Assembly: GCA_024397995.1 (NCBI GenBank)
Contig: CP073746.1
Coordinates: 248,001 to 312,000 of the forward strand
Source of the DNA: a bacterium SCSIO 12827
GTDB lineage: Bacteria > Pseudomonadota > Alphaproteobacteria > Rhodospirillales > Casp-alpha2
Direction: 5' to 3'
DNA length: 64,000 nt
Part shown: one piece after another, positions 36,001 through 44,476 of the stretch
Position numbering within the stretch: the stretch's first letter is position 1
Layout: every line of letters starts with the position of its first letter
Made by a program: the position numbers and the translations under genes
The notes under the pieces: generated by a model
The model's database searches: none
Seen by the model: only the letters and a program-made list of their open reading frames with translations
What the model was told of the DNA's origin: nothing

Positions 36001-36840
36001 ATGTCCATGTCGCTGCAATCCCGTGCCATCGTCCTGTCGATCGCGTCGTTTTTCGCCTTCGCCGGTCTGTGGCAACTGTTACTGCCCGCCGGCACGGGAT
36101 CGGCGGCGGACATGGATCCCGCTTACGCCGCCTTGATGGGGGCTACGGCCAAGGGGGCCTCGGCAATGCCGGGGCCCCTCGAGGTCGGCAAGCAGATCTG
36201 GGAGCACGTCCTCAATCCCTTCTACGACGCCGGTCCCAACGACAAGGGCATCGGCATTCAGCTGGGCTATTCCATCCTGCGCGTTCTGGTCGGCTTCGGC
36301 TTCGCCGTGGTGGTGGCCATTCCGCTCGGCTTCCTGATCGGCATGTCGCCGCTGTTCTACAAGGCGCTCGATCCGTTCATTCAGATCATGAAGCCGGTCT
36401 CGCCATTGGCCTGGATGCCGCTCGCCCTCTACACGATCAAGGATTCCATTATTTCCTCCGTGTTCGTGATCTTCATCTGTTCGGTCTGGCCGATGTTGAC
36501 CAACACGGCTTTCGGCGTCGCCAGCGTGCGCAAGGAATGGCTGAACGTGGCCAAGACGCTCGAGGTCGGCCATCTGCGTACGGCCTTCCGCGTGATCCTG
36601 CCGGCGGCGGCACCCACGATCATGACCGGCATGCGGATTTCCGTCGGCATCGCCTGGCTGGTCATCGTCGCGGCCGAGATGCTCGTAGGCGGTACGGGCA
36701 TCGGCTACTTCGTGTGGAACGAATGGAACAACCTGTCGATCACCAACGTGATCGCCGCGATCTTCTTCATCGGCCTGATCGGCATGGTGCTGGACCTGAT
36801 GCTGTCCTACCTGGCGCGTCTCGTCACCTACACCGAATAA
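36001..36840 (+). CDS. ABC transporter permease, nitrate/cyanate type
   Basis: 279 residues from ATG 36001, with GTAAGGGG upstream. Six or so hydrophobic helices; the conserved permease loop is [50 protein letters not shown], as in NrtB/CynB/TauC. The periplasmic loop after helix 1 (residues about 30-85) is long. It forms the membrane part with the binding protein (11 bp upstream) and the ATPase (20 bp downstream). Confidence 0.92.
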   Translation: MSMSLQSRAIVLSIASFFAFAGLWQLLLPAGTGSAADMDPAYAALMGATAKGASAMPGPLEVGKQIWEHVLNPFYDAGPNDKGIGIQLGYSILRVLVGFGFAVVVAIPLGFLIGMSPLFYKALDPFIQIMKPVSPLAWMPLALYTIKDSIISSVFVIFICSVWPMLTNTAFGVASVRKEWLNVAKTLEVGHLRTAFRVILPAAAPTIMTGMRISVGIAWLVIVAAEMLVGGTGIGYFVWNEWNNLSITNVIAAIFFIGLIGMVLDLMLSYLARLVTYTE

Positions 36841-36859
36841 AAGAAATAACGGAGCCAAG

Positions 36860-37789
36860 ATGATGTCCGATAGCATGAGCAAATCCCCCCAGCCCCGCAT
36901 CCGTGTCGAAGGTCTGGCGCAGCGCTTCCCGGCGCCGGACGGATCGGGTGAAACCACCGTCTTCGAGGACATCTGGTTCTCTGTCGAACCCGGCGAATTC
37001 GTCTGCCTGATCGGTCATTCCGGCTGCGGCAAGACGACCCTGCTGAACATCCTTGCGGGCTTGGCAACGGCAAGTTCCGGCAACGTCATCGTGTCGGGCC
37101 AGGAAGTCACCGGCACGTCGCTTGAGCGCGCGGTGGTATTCCAGAGCCACGCCCTGATGCCCTGGATGACGGTGATGGGCAACATCGCCTTCGCCGTGCG
37201 TTCGAAATGGCCGCGCATGGCCAAGGCGGAGATGCTCAAGCATTGCCAGAAATTCATCGACCTGGTGCATCTGACCGGCTCGGAGAATAAGAAGCCGTCA
37301 CAGCTGTCTGGCGGCATGAAACAACGCGTCGGCATCGCCCGCGCCATGGCGATCGAGCCGCAGATCATGCTGTTGGACGAACCGTTTTCGGCGCTCGATG
37401 CGCTGACCCGCGGCTCCCTGCAGGACGAGCTTCTCAGCATCTGCGCCGAGACCGAGCAGACCGTGTTCATGATCACCCATGACATCGACGAGGCGATCCT
37501 GTTGGCCGACAAGATCATTCTGATGACCAACGGGCCGGATGCGCGGATCTGCGAGATCGTCGAAAACTCGCTGCCGCGCGACCGCACCCGCGCCAACATG
37601 CACACCCAGGCCAATTACTATCCCGTCCGCAACCATCTGATCGAATTCCTGGTCAACCGGTCCGTCGGTTTCAAGGACGAACTGGCCTCCCCCGATTACG
37701 ACCCCCGGCATCCGCCCGTCGTGCGCCCCACCGTCATCACCGACGAAGCCGGTGAAACCGGCACGGGTGTGCTGCGCGCGCAGGCTTGA
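36860..37789 (+). CDS. ABC transporter ATPase, nitrate/cyanate type
   Basis: A 309-residue nucleotide-binding subunit: Walker [11 protein letters not shown]-loop [12 protein letters not shown], signature [14 protein letters not shown], Walker [17 protein letters not shown] and switch His in [18 protein letters not shown]/CynD-like in length, lacking the extra NrtA-like C-terminal domain of NrtC. A start at ATG 36860 or 36863 is possible (ATGATG). Energises uptake together with the two preceding gene products. Confidence 0.93.
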   Translation: MMSDSMSKSPQPRIRVEGLAQRFPAPDGSGETTVFEDIWFSVEPGEFVCLIGHSGCGKTTLLNILAGLATASSGNVIVSGQEVTGTSLERAVVFQSHALMPWMTVMGNIAFAVRSKWPRMAKAEMLKHCQKFIDLVHLTGSENKKPSQLSGGMKQRVGIARAMAIEPQIMLLDEPFSALDALTRGSLQDELLSICAETEQTVFMITHDIDEAILLADKIILMTNGPDARICEIVENSLPRDRTRANMHTQANYYPVRNHLIEFLVNRSVGFKDELASPDYDPRHPPVVRPTVITDEAGETGTGVLRAQA

Positions 37790-37831
37790 ACCCAACATAC
37801 CCAAACGTCATCAACGAAGGAGACCCCTTAA

Positions 37832-38281
37832 ATGACCCGCGCCGAACTGACCGAAAAGATCGTCACCCACAAAATCATGAAAGGCATCAAGTGGGCCGAC
37901 GTCGCAGAAAAGGTCGGCCATTCCAAGGAATGGGTGACCGCCGCACTGCTGGGCCAAATGTCCATGACCAAGGATCAGGCAACCGCGGCGGCCAACGCCA
38001 TGGGCTTGAACCTGTCGGAAGAGGAAATCGCCATGCTGATGACTGTGCCGTCGCGCGGTTCGCTCGAAAGCGCGGTTCCGACCGATCCCCTGATCTATCG
38101 CCTCTATGAACTGGTCAGCGTCTACGGGACCACGTTCAAGGCCCTGATCGAGGAAGAATTCGGTGACGGCATCATGTCGGCCATCGACTTCGAAATGGAC
38201 ATCGACCGCAAGGCCGACCCCAAAGGAGATCGCGTGGTCATCACCCTGAACGGCAAATTCCTGCCTTACAAAGTCTACTAG
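37832..38281 (+). CDS. cynS: Cyanase (cyanate hydratase)
   Basis: A 149-residue enzyme, close to the family's 156. It converts cyanate and bicarbonate into ammonia and two CO2 and works as a decamer. The catalytic triad is visible in context: Arg90 and Glu93 in PLIYRLYELVSVYG and Ser116 in GDGIMSAIDF (E. coli Arg96, Glu99, Ser122). The N-terminal helix-turn-helix-like half (WADVAEKVGHSKEWVTAALLG) is typical. AAGGAGA precedes the ATG. It follows the ABC transporter by 42 bp, giving uptake and assimilation in one operon. No carbonic anhydrase (CynT) is adjacent. Confidence 0.97.
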   Translation: MTRAELTEKIVTHKIMKGIKWADVAEKVGHSKEWVTAALLGQMSMTKDQATAAANAMGLNLSEEEIAMLMTVPSRGSLESAVPTDPLIYRLYELVSVYGTTFKALIEEEFGDGIMSAIDFEMDIDRKADPKGDRVVITLNGKFLPYKVY

Positions 38282-38359
38282 AAAACCTGAATAGGCCTCC
38301 AACGGCGGAGCCCGTCCGTCACGCAATGAAAATTCATCAGTACAGAGAGGTACCTACAC

Positions 38360-39028
38360 ATGATCCGCACCAAACTCACGAACCTGGTTCCGCCGCTGGC
38401 GCTCGGCACGGCGGCAGTTCTCGCGGCTGACCCGGCGCTCGCCCACCACCCGCTGGGCGGAGCACCCATGACCACTTTCGCCCATGGCGTGCTGTCCGGC
38501 ATCGGCCATCCGCTTCTCGGCTTCGACCATTTGTTCTTCGTGCTGCTGGTCGGCATCGCGGCGCTCTATACCGGTCACCGTTTCACGGCCCCCGCCGCCT
38601 ACATCGCCGCCATGCTGGCGGGTTGTCTGATGATGAGCCTTGGCGTCGGCCTGCCGGCCAAGGAAACCGTCATTGGCTTGTCGCTGCTGGTGCTGGGTAC
38701 GGTGGTGCTGTCGGGCCGGTCGCTCGGCATCGTCGCGGCGGCCTGCGTGTTCGCGGCCTTCGGCCTGTTCCACGGTTCGGCCGTCGGGGACGCGATGGCA
38801 ACCCAGGAAGCGGGCGTGGGCGCCCAGGTTCTGGTCGGCTATCTGATCGGCCTCGGCGTGGTGCAGTACGGCATCGCCGTTGCCGCCGGCACGGTTGCCT
38901 TGAAGTTGTGGAAGGCAACGGAATCGACGGCCGTCGAAGCCCGCCTGACGGGTGCCGTGGTCGCCGGCATCGGCATGTTCCTGACGTTGGAACATATCGA
39001 AGGCGTTCTCGTCGAAGCCCTTCTCTAA
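38360..39028 (+). CDS. HupE/UreJ-family metal permease
   Basis: A 222-residue membrane protein with an N-terminal signal (MIRTKLTNLVPPLALGTAAVL, cleavage near ALAHH) and about six hydrophobic helices. The metal motif HPLLGFDHLFFVLLVG (HxxxxxDH) and GLFHGSAVGDAM are typical of HupE/UreJ, which move nickel or cobalt. His-His directly after the signal may help bind metal. It lies 78 bp after cynS and before the CobW gene. A metal permease inside a cyanase operon is not obviously explained, since cyanase needs no metal. Confidence 0.88.
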   Translation: MIRTKLTNLVPPLALGTAAVLAADPALAHHPLGGAPMTTFAHGVLSGIGHPLLGFDHLFFVLLVGIAALYTGHRFTAPAAYIAAMLAGCLMMSLGVGLPAKETVIGLSLLVLGTVVLSGRSLGIVAAACVFAAFGLFHGSAVGDAMATQEAGVGAQVLVGYLIGLGVVQYGIAVAAGTVALKLWKATESTAVEARLTGAVVAGIGMFLTLEHIEGVLVEALL

Positions 39029-39153
39029 GACCAAACCTGAAAGACCGGGGTGCGGCGTGACGGGACAACGCGCCGCCCCGGCCACGGACTGAAATGGAAA
39101 CGCGGTTCGCCCAAGGGCGGGCGAACCGCTTAGCACAAGGGAGCGCGACCCAC

Positions 39154-40122
39154 ATGGAACAGGCAAAGGTGCCCGTGACGCTGATTACCGGATATCTGGG
39201 GGCGGGGAAAACCACCCTGCTGAACCGGATCCTCACGGAACAGCACGGCAAGAAATACGCCGTCATCGTCAATGAATTCGGCGAGGAAGGCATCGACAAC
39301 GAACTGGTCGTCGACGCCGACGAGGAAATCTTCGAAATGAACAACGGCTGCATCTGCTGCACCGTGCGCGGAGACCTGATCCGCATCATTTCGACGCTGA
39401 TGAAACGCGCGCAGGATTTCGACGGCATGATCATCGAAACCACGGGCCTGGCTGATCCGGCGCCGGTGGTGCAGACTTTCTTCGTGGACGAGGACGTCCA
39501 GGCCAAGGTCGCGCTCGACGCCGTGGTCACGGTGGTCGACGCTTGCCATTTCCTGGATGCCGTCGATGAGGAGCACGAGCTGGCCGAACAGGTCGCTTTC
39601 GCCGACATCATCCTTTTGAACAAGACCGACCTGGTCGACGCCGACAAGCTGAATGCCGTGAAGGCGAAGATTTCCAGTCTCAACCGGATGGCCAAGGTCA
39701 TCGAGACGGTGAAAAGCCAGGTGCCGATCACCGACGTGCTCGACCGCGGCGCGTTCGACCTTTCCCGGGTGCTGGAATTCGAGCCGGGCCTGCTGGACGA
39801 AGAGGACGACCACGAGCACGACGAGAACATCATCTCGATCAGCCTGAAGACCGACAACCCCATCGAGCCCGAAAAATTTTCCAACTGGATCCGGGGCTTC
39901 ATCACGGATCGCGGTGTCGACGTGCTGCGCACCAAAGGCATTCTGAACCTGTCCGGCCAGGAAAATCGCTACGTGTTCCAGGGCGTGCATATGGTCATGG
40001 ACTCCGCCTGGGGTGCCCCCTGGGGCGGCGACGCGCGGTCGTCGCGTCTGGTCTTCATCGGCCGCAACCTGGACGAGGCCGAATTGCGCACGGCGTTCGA
40101 TAGCTGCACGGTGGCGGCATGA
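39154..40122 (+). CDS. CobW/COG0523 G3E-family GTPase (metal chaperone)
   Basis: 322 residues from the ATG at 39154; AAGGGAG lies nine bases before it, and an in-frame start at 39094 adds an unconserved leader. P-loop GYLGAGKT (13-20), the metal motif CICC (66-69), base-specificity NKTD and the CobW C-terminal domain are present. A His/Asp-rich stretch ([10 protein letters not shown]) lies before the C-terminal domain. Such GTPases deliver Zn or Co to client enzymes. It overlaps the WD40 gene by 4 bases (ATGA), so the two are probably made together. Confidence 0.92.
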   Translation: MEQAKVPVTLITGYLGAGKTTLLNRILTEQHGKKYAVIVNEFGEEGIDNELVVDADEEIFEMNNGCICCTVRGDLIRIISTLMKRAQDFDGMIIETTGLADPAPVVQTFFVDEDVQAKVALDAVVTVVDACHFLDAVDEEHELAEQVAFADIILLNKTDLVDADKLNAVKAKISSLNRMAKVIETVKSQVPITDVLDRGAFDLSRVLEFEPGLLDEEDDHEHDENIISISLKTDNPIEPEKFSNWIRGFITDRGVDVLRTKGILNLSGQENRYVFQGVHMVMDSAWGAPWGGDARSSRLVFIGRNLDEAELRTAFDSCTVAA

Positions 40123-41225
40123 TGGGCGCCACCGGGTTTGATCCGGCTGTCCTGGGGATTGCCGGGGCCGGCAATCCGGATGTGGGGGCCCGGATCATTT
40201 CACCCTCGGTCAAACTCAGCGAAAGCCAGGCCGTGGGCGTGCATCCGACCTTCACGGTTATCGAGCCGGCGGAAGCCCGTGCCGTTATCGGCTATGGCGA
40301 CGGCACGATCCGGGGCATCGGGCTGATGCTGGGCGGCGTCCAGCCGTCGGTGCTGGCCCAGGTTTCGGCAACGCCCATCACCGCCGCCGTCGACATCGGC
40401 GGCGCGGGCGTGCTGATCGGCACGGACGGGGGCGACCTGTTGCGCCTGGACGGTTCCGACGTCGTCAAACTGGCGGAAACGGGCGGCCCCTGGATCGGTG
40501 AGGTTGCCGTGCATTCGGGCAGGGGATTGCGGGCTTTCGCCGCCGCCAAGGCCTTGACCGTTCTGGATGCCGGGGGGGCGGTGGTGTTCGAAGCGGCCGA
40601 CCACCCTTCGACCGTCGCGGGCCTCTCCTTCTCGCCCGACGGCACGCGGATTGCCGCCGCCCATTACGGCGGAGTCAGCGTGTGGAAATTGACAGAGCCT
40701 GGTCAGAAGCCCGTGCGGCTCGACTGGCACGGCTCGCACACGGCCGTTGCCTGGTCGCCGAACGGTCAGTTCATCGTCTCGGCCATGCAGGACAAGGAAA
40801 TGCATTGCTGGCGCTGGAAGGACAGAACCGGCATGCGGATGTCGGGATATCCGTCCAAGATCCGCGCCATTGCCTGGACCGCCGACGGCCAGTATGTGGC
40901 GGCATCGGGCGCCGATACGGTGACGTCCTGGGATTGTTCCGGCAAGGGGCCGTCCGGCAAACCGCCGTTGGAATTCGGCTATGTCTATGACGGTGTGGTG
41001 CGTCAGGTCGCGGCCCATCCGGCGGACCACGTGGTCGCCGGCGGCTATTCCGACGGCACGGTTTTGATCGGTGCCATCGAACAGGAGACGGCGATGATCG
41101 CCCGGCCCGCCAGCGGCCATGCGGTCACCGGCCTGGCCTGGACCGCCGACGGCGGGATCCTGGTCGCCACGGATGAATCCGGGGCGGTCGCGGTCATGCG
41201 CATACTCGAACCGGTGGTGTCCTGA
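40119..41225 (+). CDS. WD40-repeat beta-propeller protein
   Basis: A 368-residue cytoplasmic protein (no signal peptide) with about six to seven WD40-like blades: for example [78 protein letters not shown] and [26 protein letters not shown]. It should act as a protein-docking platform. The start overlaps the CobW stop (ATGA), and I infer that it forms a complex with that GTPase. I do not know a studied homologue. Confidence 0.85.
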   Translation: MMGATGFDPAVLGIAGAGNPDVGARIISPSVKLSESQAVGVHPTFTVIEPAEARAVIGYGDGTIRGIGLMLGGVQPSVLAQVSATPITAAVDIGGAGVLIGTDGGDLLRLDGSDVVKLAETGGPWIGEVAVHSGRGLRAFAAAKALTVLDAGGAVVFEAADHPSTVAGLSFSPDGTRIAAAHYGGVSVWKLTEPGQKPVRLDWHGSHTAVAWSPNGQFIVSAMQDKEMHCWRWKDRTGMRMSGYPSKIRAIAWTADGQYVAASGADTVTSWDCSGKGPSGKPPLEFGYVYDGVVRQVAAHPADHVVAGGYSDGTVLIGAIEQETAMIARPASGHAVTGLAWTADGGILVATDESGAVAVMRILEPVVS

Positions 41226-41273
41226 TCAAGTGCGATCAGGCGCCTTCCGTTCATGAAACAGGGAGGCACGATC

Positions 41274-41543
41274 ATGGATGACATTCTCGGCCTGTCGCGG
41301 GCCAAGCCCGACGGCAGCGGCCAGCGCATCAAGGAGCTTGTCCGCAAGCGCTTCGGCCTGGACGAGGCGGCGACGCTCATGGTGTCCGAACTGCGCTGCC
41401 ATGAAGACGGCTGCCCCGCCGTGGAGACGGTGATCGCCGTCATGGGGGGTGCCCAGACCAGCCTGACCTGGAAGATCGGCAAGCCCATGGCCCAGGTCGA
41501 TGCCGGTGACGTTGCCGCGTTGTCGGTGTCCGCGCCGGCCTAG
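41274..41543 (+). CDS. Small conserved-looking protein with a CxxxxC motif
   Basis: 89 residues from the ATG at 41274, which has GGGAGG seven bases upstream; a further start at 41253 adds seven residues. The middle reads SELRCHEDGCPAVETVIAVM, a Cys-x4-Cys pair followed by Pro and an acidic residue, then TWKIGKPMAQVDAGDVAAL. I have a weak memory of similar proteins beside CobW genes but cannot name a family. It is last in the cyanate operon and could be a metal-binding adaptor for the GTPase or WD40 partner. Function unknown. Confidence 0.65.
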   Translation: MDDILGLSRAKPDGSGQRIKELVRKRFGLDEAATLMVSELRCHEDGCPAVETVIAVMGGAQTSLTWKIGKPMAQVDAGDVAALSVSAPA

Positions 41544-41546
41544 CGG

Positions 41547-41561
41547 CCCCGCACCGCGGGG
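41547..41561 (+). terminator. Short GC hairpin after the last gene of the cyanate operon
   Basis: CCCCGC-ACC-GCGGGG is a 6-bp stem with a three-base loop, just after the stop at 41543. No T-run follows, so it is a weak terminator candidate. Confidence 0.35.
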
Positions 41562-41589
41562 ACGCGCCACCCAAACTGTCTGCCGCCGA

Positions 41590-41628
41590 TGCCAATCGTC
41601 GGTGCCAGTCGTCGATGCCAGTTATCGA
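41590..41628 (+). repeat. Three imperfect 13-bp tandem repeats
   Basis: TGCCAATCGTCGG, TGCCAGTCGTCGA and TGCCAGTTATCGA follow each other without gaps, in the gap between two convergent genes. The copies differ by two to four bases. They may be binding repeats or a simple tandem duplication. Confidence 0.7.
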
Positions 41629-41652
41629 TGATTGTGGGGAAAAGAGGGGAGG

Positions 41653-41737
41653 AAGGCGGCGGGTCCCGAGGAGAGTGGCTGTCGATACCGACCCGCCGCC
41701 TTCGCTAAGTCCGTCCTTGGGAGGAGGTGGACTTAGA
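41653..41737. repeat. Two consecutive long inverted repeats between convergent genes
   Basis: GAAGGCGGCGGGTC (41653-41666) is perfectly complementary to 41691-41704 (14 bp, 24-base loop). CTAAGTCC (41706-41713) pairs with GGACTTAG (41730-41737; 8 bp, 16-base loop). The two hairpins are separated by one base. No T-run follows on either strand. They could terminate both convergent units, or mark a small RNA. Confidence 0.65.
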
Positions 41738-41774
41738 AATCCGTATATCCGGGAAAATCAAAATCGCGCGCGCG

Positions 41775-42386
41775 TCATCCTTTGCACATCACCAGGTTTT
41801 CCGTATCGATGATCTGCTCCGCGACGACCCGCATGGGTTGGGACCGCTTCATGGCCAGTTTTCGAATCTCGTGGTAGGCCGCGTCTTCCTCAAGGCTCCG
41901 CAATTTCATGACGATGCCCTTGGCCCGCTCGATGGTAATGCGGTCGGCAAGCTTGTCTTCCTTTTCCTTCAGCCGCTTCTTCAACTCGCGGATGGTCAGG
42001 AACTGCGCCCGGGTCCATTCGGCCAGGGTCGGAAAGGATTTCAGCCCCGCGTCCACGGGCAGGTAGGCGTTGACCCCGGCGTGTGATGCCTGGGCCATGA
42101 TGTCCGGCCGTGCGTCGTCGGCCAGGAACATGACCGGTAGCGGGGCTGATTCGCTTAGGCTCTTCAGGTTTGCGAAGGGGTATTCCTCGGGCTTGGCGAC
42201 ATGTACCACGATCACGTCCGGGGCCGAGTCGCGGGCCTTGTCGGCAAGGGGTTCATTGGGGGCGGCAAGGGCGACCACTTCGTGCATCGCGCCACCTGAT
42301 CCCTGGGCGTGGGCCACGATGGCCTCCAGCGCGTCGGGGATATCCGTTACCAGCATCACACGCATTGTCGTTTTCTTACTTGCCAT
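41775..42386 (-). CDS. ANTAR antitermination protein with degenerate receiver
   Basis: 203 residues from the ATG at 42386 (MASKKTTMRVMLVTDIPDAL); ATG 42365 is the alternative. The ANTAR domain is clear (DRITIERAKGIVMKLRSLEEDAAYHEIRKLAMKRSQPMRVVAEQII). The receiver's central strand reads DVIVVHVAKPEE, with no phospho-acceptor Asp at the usual place, so it is a pseudo-receiver like the protein at 33537. A coiled coil (RELKKRLKEKEDKLADR) links the domains. It converges on the cyanate operon and diverges from a LytS-type kinase gene. Confidence 0.88.
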   Translation of the reverse strand: MASKKTTMRVMLVTDIPDALEAIVAHAQGSGGAMHEVVALAAPNEPLADKARDSAPDVIVVHVAKPEEYPFANLKSLSESAPLPVMFLADDARPDIMAQASHAGVNAYLPVDAGLKSFPTLAEWTRAQFLTIRELKKRLKEKEDKLADRITIERAKGIVMKLRSLEEDAAYHEIRKLAMKRSQPMRVVAEQIIDTENLVMCKG

Positions 42387-42757
42387 TGTTGTTGTTTGTG
42401 TCGGGCGTCGGCAGATGTTTGGGCCCGCACTTCGCACATGCAAAAAGCAAGTCCTGTGCCAATTTGACACGGAGACGAATTATCATATTGACGCAATCAC
42501 TTAGGGGAATTCATCCATATGCGGACAGCGCAGCAGGCTTGTCATTTTTGAATAAAAAATAGGCTGTTATTTTTTGGTGATAAAAAAAAATGCATTAAAC
42601 GGCAAGATCTATCGTGCGCGGGGGCGCCTGCAAATGGCCCGTAGCTTGCATGATAAGGTGGCATCCTGCCTTGACCGCTGACATTAAGTGTCTCTGTGCA
42701 GCCTGCACTTTCGGTCTAGTTAATAATATTTCTCATTTAGGGTAGGTTGATCGAATA
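42387..42757. other. AT-rich divergent intergenic region
   Basis: 371 bp between the ANTAR gene (minus) and the kinase gene (plus). It holds an AT-rich hairpin, AAAAAATA-GGCTGT-TATTTTTT (42554-42575), with a six-base loop. Read on the minus strand the loop is ACAGCC, which has A at position 1 and G at position 4 as in ANTAR target loops. No clear promoter was picked out, and no open frame looks coding. Confidence 0.45.
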
Positions 42758-44467
42758 ATGGTCGCAGAATTTTCCAAAGCGGCCTCGTTGCTGCTGTCGC
42801 TTTGCCTACTCTATGCCTTCATCGCGCAACGATGGCCAAACGAAGAGCTGACCGGAAAGATACTTTCCGGATTGCTGTTCGGCGTGATCTGCGTGATCGG
42901 CATGGAAGCCCCCGTGACCATCGCCCCGGGCATCATCTTCGATCCGCGTTCCGTCATCATCAGTCTGTCCGGCGTGTTCGGCGGTCCGGTCGGCGGCGCC
43001 ATCGCGGCGGTTATTGCCGGCGGCTACCGCGCTTATCTGGGCGGCGGCGGCGCACCCGTCGGGGTCGCGGTCGTCGTGACCTGTGTCGCCTTGGGTATCG
43101 GCTATCGCGCCGCGTACAAGTCTGGCCGCGTGCCGCTTAACTGGCTGACGCTGCTGGTCTTCGGGCTGATCGTCCATGTCGTCGTCATCGGCCTGTTCAC
43201 CCAATTGCCGGCGCCCGTTGCCGAAAAGGTCATGCGGACCGTCGCCCTGCCTTTCGTGGTCGCCTTCACGCCGGCGACGATGGTTCTTGGCATGATCCTC
43301 GCCTACATCGACGACCGGATCGAGACCCGCAGGGCGCTTGCCGTCAGCGAGGCCCGCCTGCAGTCCGTTATCGACAACGGACCAAACGCCATGACTCTCA
43401 AGGACAAGGACGGCAAAATCCTGTTGGCCAATTCGGCCTATGCCGATTGGGTCGGTTTGAAGCCGGCGGCGCTGATAGGAAAGACCATGCGGGACATTTT
43501 TCCCGCGGACGAAGCCCGCGTCTTCATGGAAATAGATCGTGAGGTCTTGGCTTCGGGCGAAATCAGCATTCAGGAGGTCGCGCGGACGTTTCCCAAGGCC
43601 GGGCTGAGGCAGCTCAGGAACCATAAAATTCCGATCTTGCTCGACGCCGAGAACGACCACGCGTTGATCACCATCATGGTCGACATTACCGAGGAAAGGG
43701 CCGTTCAGCAGGAACTGCGCCACGCGTTGGCGCTGGCCGAGGATGCCAACATGGCCAAGACCCAGTTCCTCGCGACCATGAGTCACGAACTGCGGACGCC
43801 GTTGAACGCGATTATCGGGTTTTCTGAAATTCTCTACCGGCAATATTTCGGCCCGCCCAATTCCGATAAATATCGCGAGTACGCCAAGGATATCAACGCA
43901 AGCGCCGCTTACCTTTTGTCTTTGGTCGAGGACTTGTTGGATATTTCGGCGATCGAAGCGGGGGCGGGATTGCATGACCTGACCGCAGTCAGTATTCCCG
44001 ACATCGCGGGGGAATGTGTCGATGCGGCCCGTGACCGGGCCTATGAAAAAGACATCGACATCGACATTACCGTGCCGGACGGTTTGCCGATGGTATGGGC
44101 CGATGCCCGCGCGGTGAAGCAGGTTTTCCTCAATCTGCTGGTCAACGCGATCAAGTTCACGCCGGCGTCGGGCCGTATCACGATTTCCGCGGCACAACTG
44201 GACGGCATGATCGCGGTCATGGTCACGGACACTGGCCCGGGGATCGATGCCGCCCTGATCGACCGTCTTTTGGAACCTTTCTCGACACGCAATCAGAATC
44301 CCTTTACCACCGAAAAGGGTTGGGGATTGGGGCTTTCCATCACCAAGTCCTTGGTTGAACAGCTGGGCGGCACCATCCGCATCAACAGCGCCCTGGGCCA
44401 GGGCACGACGGTGACCTTCACCCTGCCACTGGCGACCACGGCGAAAGCGGCGATCGGCGCCGCCTAG
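42758..44467 (+). CDS. Membrane sensor histidine kinase with LytS-type 5TM domain and PAS
   Basis: A 569-residue kinase. Residues about 5-185 form a 5TM-5TMR_LYT domain (GIIFDPRSVIISLSGVFGGPVGGAIAAVIAGGYRAYLGG is its signature loop). A PAS domain follows (RLQSVIDNGPNAMTLKDKDGKILLAN), then HisKA with His in FLATMSHELRTPLNAIIGFSEIL and HATPase with NLLVNAIKFTP, DTGPGID and WGLGLSITKSLVEQLGG. No receiver in the same chain and no response-regulator gene adjacent except the divergent ANTAR protein, so the partner is unknown. Confidence 0.9.
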   Translation: MVAEFSKAASLLLSLCLLYAFIAQRWPNEELTGKILSGLLFGVICVIGMEAPVTIAPGIIFDPRSVIISLSGVFGGPVGGAIAAVIAGGYRAYLGGGGAPVGVAVVVTCVALGIGYRAAYKSGRVPLNWLTLLVFGLIVHVVVIGLFTQLPAPVAEKVMRTVALPFVVAFTPATMVLGMILAYIDDRIETRRALAVSEARLQSVIDNGPNAMTLKDKDGKILLANSAYADWVGLKPAALIGKTMRDIFPADEARVFMEIDREVLASGEISIQEVARTFPKAGLRQLRNHKIPILLDAENDHALITIMVDITEERAVQQELRHALALAEDANMAKTQFLATMSHELRTPLNAIIGFSEILYRQYFGPPNSDKYREYAKDINASAAYLLSLVEDLLDISAIEAGAGLHDLTAVSIPDIAGECVDAARDRAYEKDIDIDITVPDGLPMVWADARAVKQVFLNLLVNAIKFTPASGRITISAAQLDGMIAVMVTDTGPGIDAALIDRLLEPFSTRNQNPFTTEKGWGLGLSITKSLVEQLGGTIRINSALGQGTTVTFTLPLATTAKAAIGAA

Positions 44468-44476
44468 GGCGTTTCC

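Noticed and set aside
42806-44197. 463-codon frame antisense to the histidine kinase
   Set aside because: Shadow of a clear kinase gene; composition (Asp, Arg, Gly rich) is typical of antisense GC-rich frames.
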